NCBI GenBank assembly: GCA_037975125.1
Contig: CM075862.1
Coordinates: 13,639,125 to 13,703,124 of the forward strand
Length of the DNA: 64,000 nt
Direction of reading: 5' to 3'
Origin: Latrodectus hesperus
Taxonomy: Eukaryota; Arthropoda; Arachnida; Araneae; Theridiidae
This document shows positions 37,313 to 46,502 of this stretch, piece after piece; the first letter of the stretch is position 1, and each line of letters opens with the position of its first letter. The notes beneath the pieces were generated by a model. It saw only the letters and a list, made by a program, of their open reading frames with translations. It did no database searches and had not been told where the DNA came from. The position numbers and the translations under genes were made by a program.

Positions 37313-38705
37313 CACTGCTGGCCACCGTAAATCTAACACCCTGAAGGAAACATGCAAATAGCATGTAATCTACAACATGCATTACCGGAGGTGAGTTATG
37401 CAAATGATTAGAATTTCATCGCAGACTCACATCACGCGCCCCTGGGGCCCCATTTCAAAATGCTATTTAAGGTTTGGAAATTTCGACGATTTCAAATTCG
37501 GCAATTGTGTTTTCTTGTGGTTTTTTCAGAAAACGATCAATTAGGCCTTGTAGAAAACAGGGATCATTTTTTGATCAAGCATCCGAGTTCGACAGAGGAA
37601 GGATAGTGGTCTACCGAGATTGTGGATTGTCTTTCAGATAAATCGGTAATCATGTTGGACGAAACTAAACAACAACTGTAATGCGGATATGAGATCGTTC
37701 GATGCAGGAGGGTACGACGGACCGACGTTTTCGATCACATCCACCTCAGTGTACCATTTTACATGATGACAGGCAAACAATGCACATGGGAGTGACGGAT
37801 CACGAATCGCACATTGAGTCTGTTACGCATTATCCAGTGTCTGCGCGTACCATTTGATGTAGAGTGGTCTGCTGTAAACGGCATCATTACCGAGAGTCAA
37901 GGGTAGACGAAGCAATGGACGCAAGACATCCATTGCTACGTCTACCCTTGACACAAAACCACAGACGTCTCCGCCGCCAATGGTGCGATGAAAGAAGGAT
38001 GTGGACAGCAGAATGGAATGAAATTGTCTTTAATGACGTGTCACGCTTCTGTCTGCAACACCACGATGGACGCATTCGAGTTTGGAGAAACCGTGAAAAG
38101 GATGCTGAACAAAACTGCATTATGCACAGCCACGTGCACCGGGTATTATGGATAGCCTTGGTAAGGTATTGGATATCACTCTCGCACTCCTTTAGAACGT
38201 ATTTCCGGTACTTTAAGTAACTAGCGCAGCATCGTTGAAGTGTTGGAGCCAGTTGTGATTCCTTATCTTAAGGGCTTGCCCACAGCCATATTTCAACAGG
38301 ATAATGCACCACCACATGTGGTACGCATTATCCAAGGGTTCTTCGTCAATTGCTAGATTGAATTGCTTCCCTGGCCGGTTCGCTCTCCGGATCTTTCGCC
38401 GATCGAAAACATGTGGTCCATTGTTGCTCTATAATTGACCCAGATTATATTACTAGATGCCACACCAGTTCAGCTTTGGCAACGCGTGGAAGCTGCTGTA
38501 TCCCATGAACACATCCAAAGTCTCTTTGAATCAATGCCGAGGCGTGTGGCAGCGATGATCTTCTACAATGGCTGGCTACTAATTTTGACAGGAACCACAC
38601 TACACAGAAATTTACAAATTTAATCATTTGATACTTGGTCAACATGTTATTTACAAAAAAAAAAAATTTGTGATATCTCTTGTCTTTCTTGCTGTTGCAA
38701 CTTAA
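37313..38705 (+). mobile_element. Tc1-like transposon, degenerate
   Basis: Begins CACTGCTGGCCACCG, a Tc1-type end (compare the GGCCAGTA end at 43103-43112). Plus-strand transposase fragments: FDRGRIVVYRDCGLSF near 37590; then 37916-38170 with PLLRLPLTQNHRRLRRQWCD, WTAEWNEIVFNDVSRFC, LQHHDGRIRVWRNR; then IFQQDNAPPHVVR near 38290, PWPARSPDLSPIENMW-like text near 38370, and MPRRVAAMIFYNG at 38530. The first acidic pair reads NDVS rather than the usual DES. Frameshifts and a local inverted duplication disable it. The right end lacks the terminal bases. Confidence 0.88.
37896..37952. repeat. Inverted repeat (24-bp arms) inside Tc1 transposase
   Basis: Arms 37896-37919 and 37929-37952 match as reverse complements at 23 of 24 positions, with a 9-nt loop. 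The right arm is coding-conserved (PLLRLPLT); the left arm replaces expected transposase sequence. Confidence 0.92.
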
Positions 38706-38927
38706 GTGTAAAATATTTACCTTATAAGTGTAAAATAGTAGTGTAAAATATTTACCAAATTCTATACGAATTATATTTTATTTAATTTTAATATTAAAAA
38801 GACTCTTTAATCTGACATTTTTAAGTGAATATAGGTTTTCTATGAATATTGAAATAGATATATTAACAATGAACAAGAGAATATTCCATTTTTTTAAAAT
38901 ATAGTATTGGGTTTGTTTCTGTTACAT

Positions 38928-39230
38928 GCCGGTTGATGGCTGAGTGGTTAGCGTTCCTGACTGCTGAGCTGTGGGTCCCGGGTTTGAAGCCCAATTTGGG
39001 CATGGATGTTAGTTTCTCTCTGTGTTTCTCTGTCCTTGTTTTTGAGATGATGTATAAATGTGACTCACCCTATAAACGGTTTTGTGGTGGGTAATGCTAC
39101 TCACTCTCATGACTTGGTTCACAGGTGGCCACCGAGTAATGATAAATGAGTAGTAGTTTTCGGCCTTGTTGTGGCAATGGGCTCGTCGCCTAAGTGTCCA
39201 CCGTTATTTAAAAAATGCTCCTGTTACATT
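38928..39230 (+). repeat. tRNA-derived SINE, family A, with target duplication
   Basis: Flanked by perfect 9-bp duplications CTGTTACAT (38919-38927 and 39231-39239). The head has an RNA polymerase III A box (TGGCTGAGTGGTTAGCG) and B box (GGGTTTGAAGCCC) at tRNA-like spacing, so it derives from a tRNA. The body of about 230 bp includes GATGTATAAATGTGACTCAC. The best-preserved SINE in the window; relatively GC-rich against its surroundings, consistent with a younger insertion. Confidence 0.88.
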
Positions 39231-39254
39231 TAATTCATATTTTAAAATAAATTT

Positions 39255-39385
39255 TTACGCTCTTGCTTTCGGTTCAACAGTTTGTGAATTCAAACCCTAC
39301 CTTAAGAATGGATGTTTGTAGTGGTTCGGAAACCACCTTAAACGTTAGGCCCCGGTCTAATTAGTCCTCGTGTACAAAAAAATAA
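39255..39385 (+). repeat. SINE copy, family B
   Basis: TTTGTGAATTCAAACCCTAC (B box-like), GGATGTTTGTAGTGGTTCGG, AAACCACCTTAAACGTTAGG and CCCCGGTCTAATTAG. The best-preserved member of family B here; its 5' part is missing. Confidence 0.65.
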
Positions 39386-39829
39386 CCTTTTATAGCCACA
39401 AACAAACCAAACTAAAACAAATTTTTAATTTTTTGAATTTATAGATAGTTTTTTTTTAATTTAGTTTAAGATCAGTTTTAATATTTAAAATAATTTCTGT
39501 AACAGATTTACAGGATAAATTAACAATGTAGAAAATCCAGTAGAATTATATTTGTATTAATATTATTATTACCTGGATTAATGTTATTGTTGTTAATTTA
39601 GCTGCTATAAAACGGAATTATTAAATATTAATTTAAAGGGAGCAGAATATTTTCTTTAAACATCCCTGCCGAGATTTTCACAAATTAAAGTAATTTTGTT
39701 ACAGAAATTCAGTAAATGCATTAGAATTATTTTATTAAATGATTTCAAATAATTAAGCTAAATTTTTCTTGAATATAAACTAATATACTTTGCACTTTAC
39801 AAAGTGTTAAAGATCTCTTTTTGTTTTTT

Positions 39830-41111
39830 CTGCTTCTTCTTCTTCTTAGAGTTGGATTTGTATGTCATTGGGCACCTCTGCTTTTATCAGCATTTTGTAC
39901 TATTAACTCCAAACCCAATGTTTCCTAGTTCCAGTTGCTGGGGTCACCCACTTTATTAATAAAATCCGATATATAACCTTTTAATGGAGTCTAGGTGTAA
40001 CTCTCTAGTATGGACGATGCCTAAAGAAGTTAATCTAGGGAGGGCAAGAGCCTCGCATTCGTAAATTATATGCTTGGCCGTTTCTTCTTGCGTATGACAT
40101 TTCCTGCAGATAGGGTCTAGCTGAAACAGTCCCATTTTATGGAGGTGTTTTCTGAAATAGTAGTGCCCAGTTATGAAGCCTACGATTAAACGTATCTTCT
40201 GCCTAGAGCATCTTAGAATTTTAGAGGAAATCCTTGCTGATGATCCACAGATCATACTTTTAGCATGGGTTTGACCAGGAGTGTTGAGCCAAGCTTCATA
40301 CATCTTCCGTTTTTCCCATCTAAGAACATTGGTTTTTGCGGTCTTCAAATTGATCCCACAAAAAGGTTTTGCACCAATGGGAGCAAAAGACGATATCTGT
40401 TTAGCAAGCTCATCAGCCTTTTCATTACCTTCGATACCTTTGTGCCCTGACACCCATATAAGGATCACCTTGTTTCTAGTTGCCAGTTCTGTAAGAAGAT
40501 TTCTACATTCCAAAATCATTTTAGATTTGATTTCGAAAGAACTGAGCGCTTTTAAAGCGCCTTGACTATCACTAAAAATGAGAATCCGCTTACCGTGGTA
40601 GCCCTTCCTCATATTTAGTAGCAGACAGTGGATAATGGCCAAAACTTCTGCCATGGAAGACCGTAGCGTATCGCCCAAGGCTTACAAATAGGCTGGTTCT
40701 TGGTGACACGCCACATACTCCCAATCCTGAGAGTCTGTTTTTCAGTGATCCATCTGTGTACCAGATTAGATCTCCTGTTTTCGTTTTGAACATGTTGTTA
40801 TCCCATTCGTTTTTAGTTGGAAAAACTATTTCAAATGTCCTTTCAAACATGTATGACTTTTCCATGATGTTCGAGGGCATCAGGAAAGTAGGATCTTGAA
40901 TTTTCCTGGTAATACCCTTGTGCCCTTTGGCAACAGGTTGGTCGTACCTTTGGTTTTGTAGCTTCATTCTGTATGCAGTCATTCTGGCAGTGCTGCAGAT
41001 GAAGATGTCTAAGGGAGTCAGATCCAATATAACTTCTAATGCTCTGGTTGGTGCAGTGGACATTTCTTTTGTGATGCAGAGTAAAGATCTCTTAAATATA
41101 TAGTAAAGCAT
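39830..41111 (-). pseudogene. Non-LTR retrotransposon 3' end with RNase H, 5'-truncated
   Basis: Minus-strand frame 41111-40590: ALEVILDLTPLDIFICSTAR, MTAYRMKLQ (reverse-transcriptase C-terminal linker), IWYTDGSLKN (RNase H first Asp). A frameshift near 40680 leads to frame 40678-39956: MAEVLAIIHCLL (Glu), IFSDSQGALKAL (Asp), LIWVSGHKGIEGNEKADELA (His/Asp), then CRKCHTQEETAKHIIYECEA, a zinc-knuckle tail. All four RNase H catalytic positions are intact, so one frameshift is the main visible lesion. 5' truncation at about 41111 is typical of incomplete reverse transcription. The end near 39830 carries an AAG repeat. Confidence 0.9.
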
Positions 41112-42079
41112 ATTTTTTCCTATTTACATATTATTTTTTTGTGGTTTATTCATTATATTAAGCACTTTGACTAATTATAATTGCATTTACTTTTATATTA
41201 TACTTAAACAATGTTTGTACAGTAGATTCTCATTTTTACAAACCTCTAATTTACATTCACGCTTTAGCAAACTAATGACTAGTCCCTACCCTAATACCAT
41301 AGACATAATGATTTTAACTCCCATTTACAAACTTAAATTTTTTTTCTAACTTTTGTTTTTGGCAAATATGAGTTTCTTTTCCTTTTTCTTTACTTTCTTT
41401 ATTTTTTTATCATATTTTTTAAATTTTTTGATTTATTTTTTATATTACAACTGAGAAATAGATTTATTCTTGAATAACGAAGTGTGCAGGCATTTTAGAT
41501 ATTGTAGGAACTATTGTCGAATATACATGAATATCAGACATTTAATGGAAAAGAACAATGGTATCGAGTTCGTTTTTTGTCCTTCCCATACATAAGAACA
41601 TTGAAAGGAGAAGAAACTCTTGAAAAGTTTGAGCTCTGTTGTTGTGTAGTTGGGTTTTGTTTCATCTGAACAGCTGAATTTATGAAGTTTCGTTACTCGA
41701 GAGGGAGACAGAGTCGTTTCGGTTGAGGATTTGTGGAAGTTGAAGAAACGAAAGTGATTATCAGCTGAAATAGAAAAGAAAACTCAAAAAGAAATAGACA
41801 AAAATAAAAAAAAAGAATAGAGAATTCCAAAGAACAGCCTCTTTCCAATTTTAAAAAATCGTTGAAAAAGGAAACAGTGCAAGCAAAAGCACTTCCTTTC
41901 GAAAATATTGTAGAGAAGCAACACATCCTAAACTGAAAAAGCTTTGCTTGCTTAGCTAAAAAAATGAGAGGAATATAGTTTGCAATAGACGTTTCACAAG
42001 ATGATCAGCATGCTTCTGCACGTGTTGGGAAAGATATGTTTTTTTAAAAATGTGATTTTCCACAAAAATGACAGATATT
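41112..42079. other. Intergenic, unassigned
   Basis: AT-rich to 41480, then a moderate-complexity block (41480-42000) with no recognised motif. The 77-codon minus frame 41693-41926 is low complexity. Confidence 0.35.
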
Positions 42080-42800
42080 CATTTAAATTTCTTCGACTGT
42101 CTAATTCGTTCCGTCCGGATATGCTGCGGCAGATGGCATTTCTTCTAGAACTTCTCCTGGGAAATATCGCAAAGATATGGTTTTATTCCGTGGTGGATTC
42201 GCATGGTGGATGTTTAGACGGCACGGGGAGTTGGCGATCTCCTAGGAGCACTTGTACGATCTGGCCTCATGTATGTGGATTTGGGTGTGTCGCTGTATGT
42301 CTGCTTTGATTCCAAACACAAGTAAATAATAAAGAAAGATTTCACACACACAATCAGTCATGATTTGTGATTCAGTCTCTTTTCAGAAACCGAAGAATTT
42401 GCTTAGGTAAATTTGTCTTCCACTCCATGTAAAGGCAAACTTCTAAGAGTTTTTTTAAAAAATTTAATTTCGTTCCGTCCGGATATGCTGTGACAAGTAA
42501 AATAGCGGGGTAAACTTTCTCTAGTGAATTTCGCACCAATATGGTTTAATTCCCTGATGGATACGCGTGTGTTTATACGGTACGACGAGTTGTCAAACTC
42601 CATGGAGGTTTGGGAGCATTTGTACCATTTGCCCTAATGCTTGTGGATTTGAGTATGTCGCTGCATGTCTGCTTTGATTCAAAAACACATGTGAATAGTA
42701 GAGAAGGATTTCAACCAGTCATGATTTGTGATTTAGTTTTTTTTTCTGAAACTTAAGAAGTTGTTTTAGAAAACTTGTCTACCACTCCATGTAAAATTAC

Positions 42801-42832
42801 ATTAGAAATTTATCTTAAAATAAATTTCTAAT
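42801..42832. repeat. Short perfect inverted repeat, 12-bp arms
   Basis: Arms 42801-42812 and 42821-42832 (ATTAGAAATTTA and its complement) with an 8-nt loop. It is absent at the equivalent point of the preceding tandem unit, so it looks inserted. Confidence 0.7.
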
Positions 42833-42905
42833 AGTTTTTTCTAAATTTAGTTTTGTTCCATCTGGATTTACTGTGACTGGTGGAATTGTGGGGTGAACTT
42901 TCTCT

Positions 42906-43112
42906 GGTCTTTTGAATCAATGACGAGGCTTGTGGCAGCGGTGATCTCCAACAATGGCGGCTGCTCTGGCTACTGATTTTTGCAGGAGCCACACTTAACA
43001 GAAGTCTACCAATTTAATCATTTGATATTTAGTCAACATGTTATCAACAAAATAAATTTTGTTGTGATAGCTCTTGTCTTTCTTAGTGTTGCAATTTGGT
43101 TGGCCAGTATGT
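42906..43112 (+). mobile_element. Tc1 3'-end fragment
   Basis: Matches the end of the 37313-38705 element: TTTGAATCAATGACGAGGC, GTGGCAGCGGTGATCTCCAA, TTAATCATTTGATATTTAGT, then GTTGCAATTTGGTTGGCCAG, the right terminal repeat missing from the larger copy. The last residues of the transposase (AAVISNNGGC-like) are encoded. Confidence 0.85.
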
Positions 43113-43560
43113 AGAATCAAAACTATTCATTCTTAATTAATATAAATAATGTAACACAATGCAAACTATCAATAATGCAGCTTATATACAAAAGTGACTC
43201 AGATAAACACTCCTAGAAATAGCAATCATTAAGACAATAATTTACCATAACAACCGATAGTTCAAAAACGCATTTTAGGAAATTGCGTAGTATGCTTGTA
43301 ATTAATATTAAGTTTTTTTAAAATTTAAACTGTAGTTTCAAAAAATATAATTTAAGGTTTTTACTATTTAAATCTTTTGGAATAAAAAATGTATAAAAAC
43401 TTGTACTTTTTCTTTCACTGAATTAGAAAATATAATTGAAGAAAGAATTACATTTAAAGAAAATTTCTGTTCCGTTTGGATATCAACACAGATTCGCCAC
43501 CAGTATGGATTCTTTTTCTATATGAGATAAGAAACGGGGTAGAATCAAACTTCAAATTTA

Positions 43561-44704
43561 TCTTATATTCATTAGTTAATTATTTTACTAATTTTATCTT
43601 ATTTAATATCTTACTAATTAGTTACAAATCTGTTAACTCTAATTAGAACACATTTACAAACATGAATACATTAAATAAAAATTGTATTGCAAAAATAATA
43701 AATTTTGTTTTTCACTAAGTATATCACTTAGAACCGTTATCTATTCTTTATTTTAATAAAATATGCAGTGGAACTCTCATTTCGGTACTTTTAAGCACGC
43801 TTTAATCAATTGGGATTATAGTGAAGAATATTTTAATTTCAAAATAGCTATAGCACTGTGAAGAGTCTTTCTCAACAATTAGAATTTCATTTTGATAATA
43901 TATTATTTATCTTCTAATGTTAGTTGCTTAACTCAATTATTTCGAATCCCAATAAAGGATCTTTTTTATACAACGAAAAGATTTCTCTTTATTTTTAAGA
44001 TCAGCTAGTTTGAGCATTTGTAAGCCATTTTTAGAAGCAAAAATAAAAAAAGTTATATGCATTTTACATAAAAGAAGTAAGTAAAATTAAACTGGAGGAA
44101 AAAATCATTTACTGCATTATTTCCCTTTAGATAATTTAGATTAAAAAATTCCAAGCACCCCTATATGAATCTGAAATTAAAATAGCTAAATAACAATGAA
44201 TATTAAAAAAACATAAAAGACTAGATTTTAAAATAGGTTTTGGTTTGAGTCCTATATGTTTTGCTTATAATCTGTTCTGAAAAAATTATGGAGAAATTTA
44301 AAATATACAAGACAATGATGAAAAATTATCGATCAGTTTGAGGCAAAGTTGCTCTTTTTTCACAACGAAAAAGTTTTTTAAACTATAAAATGGTTTTTTC
44401 TTTAGTTACAGTTGAGATCCTAAGTGCGCCACTTTATTACGATTCTCGATGGTTTAAAATATCGATAGTGTCAGATAACGTTTCAATCACGTCAAATTGT
44501 ATTGAGACAGCATTATAAATCTGACTTGTCGACAAAGTTTTGCCGCATGCTTTCAAATCACTTTCTTAGAGTGACAGCAAACAAGGCGAAGTTCCCCATC
44601 GAATCTCTGAGAATAGTGTTGAAGTTCATTTCGTCATGTTCGAAAGGTATCGGGTTCCATACTTGACCCAGTCGTGCACAAAGAGTAGCCACATCAAATC
44701 TCTT
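43561..44704. other. Intergenic, no gene seen
   Basis: AT-rich until about 44400, then moderate complexity. A TATCGATA octamer occurs at 44460, without other promoter context. Confidence 0.35.
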
Positions 44705-44960
44705 AAGGGTCGCGGTGGCCTGGTTGATTAGGGTGTCGTGCTCATTATCGGAAGATAGTGAGTTCGAATACTAGCAGACGAAAAATCCGTTGTGTTCGCT
44801 GAAGGTGGCTGGGGCACGTTAAAACTGGACGTGGTCGCAATGCCCTCCAAGTGAGACGATATCTCTGGGGGTGACAGGCCTGTGGTGAATTCCAGAGTTT
44901 GGCGCCATCACGCCAAGTAAATTTTTGTAACCCTAGTAAGAGGGATCAGGAGTGAAGAGT
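44705..44960 (+). repeat. tRNA-derived SINE, third family
   Basis: GGTGGCCTGGTTGATTAGGG (A box-like) and GTGAGTTCGAATACTAGC (B box-like) about 40 nt apart, followed by a GC-richer body (GTGGCTGGGGCACGTT, GACAGGCCTGTGG). Unlike families A and B. It cannot be a functional tRNA because the stems do not close. Confidence 0.6.
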
Positions 44961-45054
44961 GTGCTATGCCAGTAGTACACGATTGGAAATTTTAGAATCT
45001 CTGCAATAGTAAAGGAAAAAGAAATTGAATAAAATTGTTTGAAAGAGATAATAT

Positions 45055-45356
45055 TGTTATGATTTTAATAGTGGCGTTCGGTGTGAGGAACAGAATAAGA
45101 CTTCAATGCAAGGAACGTTTATTATACCTCCCTACATCCTGACGGTCGCGTACCAACTGGCTGGACTCGTTCTTTTCCCTCTCTCACGCTGGACTGTCAC
45201 GTGATCCGGCGCTCCTTCTTCCCCCAAGAGAAAAGGGGGTCGGAGTGCATTTCCTGTCCGAATCGTGTGCCCACGCCGTCACCCTTTGCCAGATGGGCTG
45301 AGAAGGGAAATGCCATTTCCGTAACTCATTAAAAGCGTGAGAAAGGGATCACTACA
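45055..45356 (-). mobile_element. Solo LTR
   Basis: A 302-bp segment starts TGTTATG and ends CACTACA (TG..CA), with a 4-bp duplication ATAT on both sides (45051-45054, 45357-45360). Read on the minus strand it begins TGTAGTGATCCC and holds TATAATAAACG (45116-45126), a plausible TATA/poly-A signal region. GC content is far above the surroundings. No internal retrotransposon sequence adjoins. Confidence 0.72.
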
Positions 45357-45360
45357 ATAT

Positions 45361-46436
45361 CTTGTTGGTGATGTTTACTTTAACATAACATACAAATCTC
45401 CTTAGGCCAAGTATTCCGGATCTTCTACTTAGTCCCTGTTTCAAAATCACGAAGACTCCTCCCGGATTCTTCTATCTAACTGGTAGAGTCCAACTCGCAG
45501 GGCTAGGGTAGTATGTTAGTGCAACAATGACCTAGGGGGTTGAATACGTCTCTCCTCACCATATTCTCAGGTGCTTGGGTTTTATAGGTTTATTTATGAA
45601 CATCAATAAATTTTGATAGAGACAGATCTCTTTCTCACAGGACCTATATACATAAAGTATTGATAAATAATTTGTTAACTCCTTAACATAATTAGAATTT
45701 ATCGAATTTCATACATTTCAGATTCAATATATTACTTGGTTTACATTTCTTTTGTCTAAAAACAGTTTAATGCTTAATTTTTAAAAGTAAGAATAATTTC
45801 TTTATATTTGCAACAAAAAATTAGTTAAATATGTTATAAGCCATCAATTAAATAATTTATTAATCATTGTGAAATAAGTTATTATCAACTTTTTAAAGAA
45901 CGTCACAAAAGAAAATAATTGAGATAAATTTTGGACATCATCCTAAGAAAAGCAATACTGATCTTTCATATTCCACAGCAATAATCCGAAGCTGGAATAG
46001 TAAAAATTGATAATAATTCATATTTGATCAATTGTAACCATTGAAAGTATTCAGAAGTAGGGTTTTATTTTTCTATTACTTCAAAATCATATCGATTCTA
46101 TCGTAATGAATTCCCTTACATATCGTAATCGTGTCTCGTCTGATCTTTCTGAAACTTACTGAATCGAATTTCTCAATGAAAGGAGGATCTTTTATCAATC
46201 GGAGGTTTTTTTATGACCGAATTGTCTGCATATTGTCGTACACTACATATTCATACTGATTCACGTGAACTATATCATCAAAACTTCATGAATTAATCAG
46301 GGGGGAGCTCTTATTTTTTATAGAACTTTTAAATTTTATGAAAGTCTGGCGGAAAGATAAACAGCGCCCAGAATATGGGCATAGAATTATATCTCGGGGA
46401 AGGAGATCGGGACTTAAAACTTCAGAAAAACAGAGT
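45361..46436 (+). promoter_or_regulatory. RPS6KA (RSK): Region upstream of RSK start, probable promoter/5' UTR
   Basis: Less AT-rich blocks at 45400-45560 and 46345-46436 precede the RSK ATG. The second is likely transcribed leader. No TATA box at a clear position. The first block may instead be repeat-derived. Confidence 0.35.
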
Positions 46437-46502
46437 ATGCCTCTTGCATTGATATCAGACCCTTGGCAGCATATGCAAATTGAAGATGCTAAAAATGAAA
46501 AG
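46437..46502 (+). CDS. RPS6KA (RSK): RSK coding exon 1 (start codon)
   Basis: Encodes 22 residues beginning [20 protein letters not shown]; the donor is GTTTGA, phase 0. The start is chosen by agreement with the conserved RSK N-terminal motif. Upstream bases 46345-46436 are comparatively GC-rich and probably 5' UTR. Confidence 0.92.

Larger units (their letters stand above)
42080..43560 (+). repeat. Tandem repeat with ~365-385-bp period, interrupted
   Basis: The block CGTTCCGTCCGGATATGCTG recurs at about 42107, 42471 and 42854 (decayed), with a weaker copy near 43468. Within units, TATGTGGATTTG..TGTCGCTG and TCAGTCATGATTTGTGATT also repeat. The unit contains no convincing gene. A Tc1 end (42906-43112) is inserted in the third unit. 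Confidence 0.8.

Noticed and set aside
38928..39000. Functional tRNA gene
   Set aside because: A and B boxes are present, but the stems do not pair into a cloverleaf and the sequence continues into a SINE body with target duplications.
42001..42309. 102-codon plus-strand frame
   Set aside because: It falls in the repeat unit and is not open in the neighbouring units.
44460..44467. TATCGATA (DREF-type promoter element)
   Set aside because: A single octamer 2 kb from the RSK start; relevance outside Drosophila is unclear and chance occurrence is likely in AT-rich DNA.
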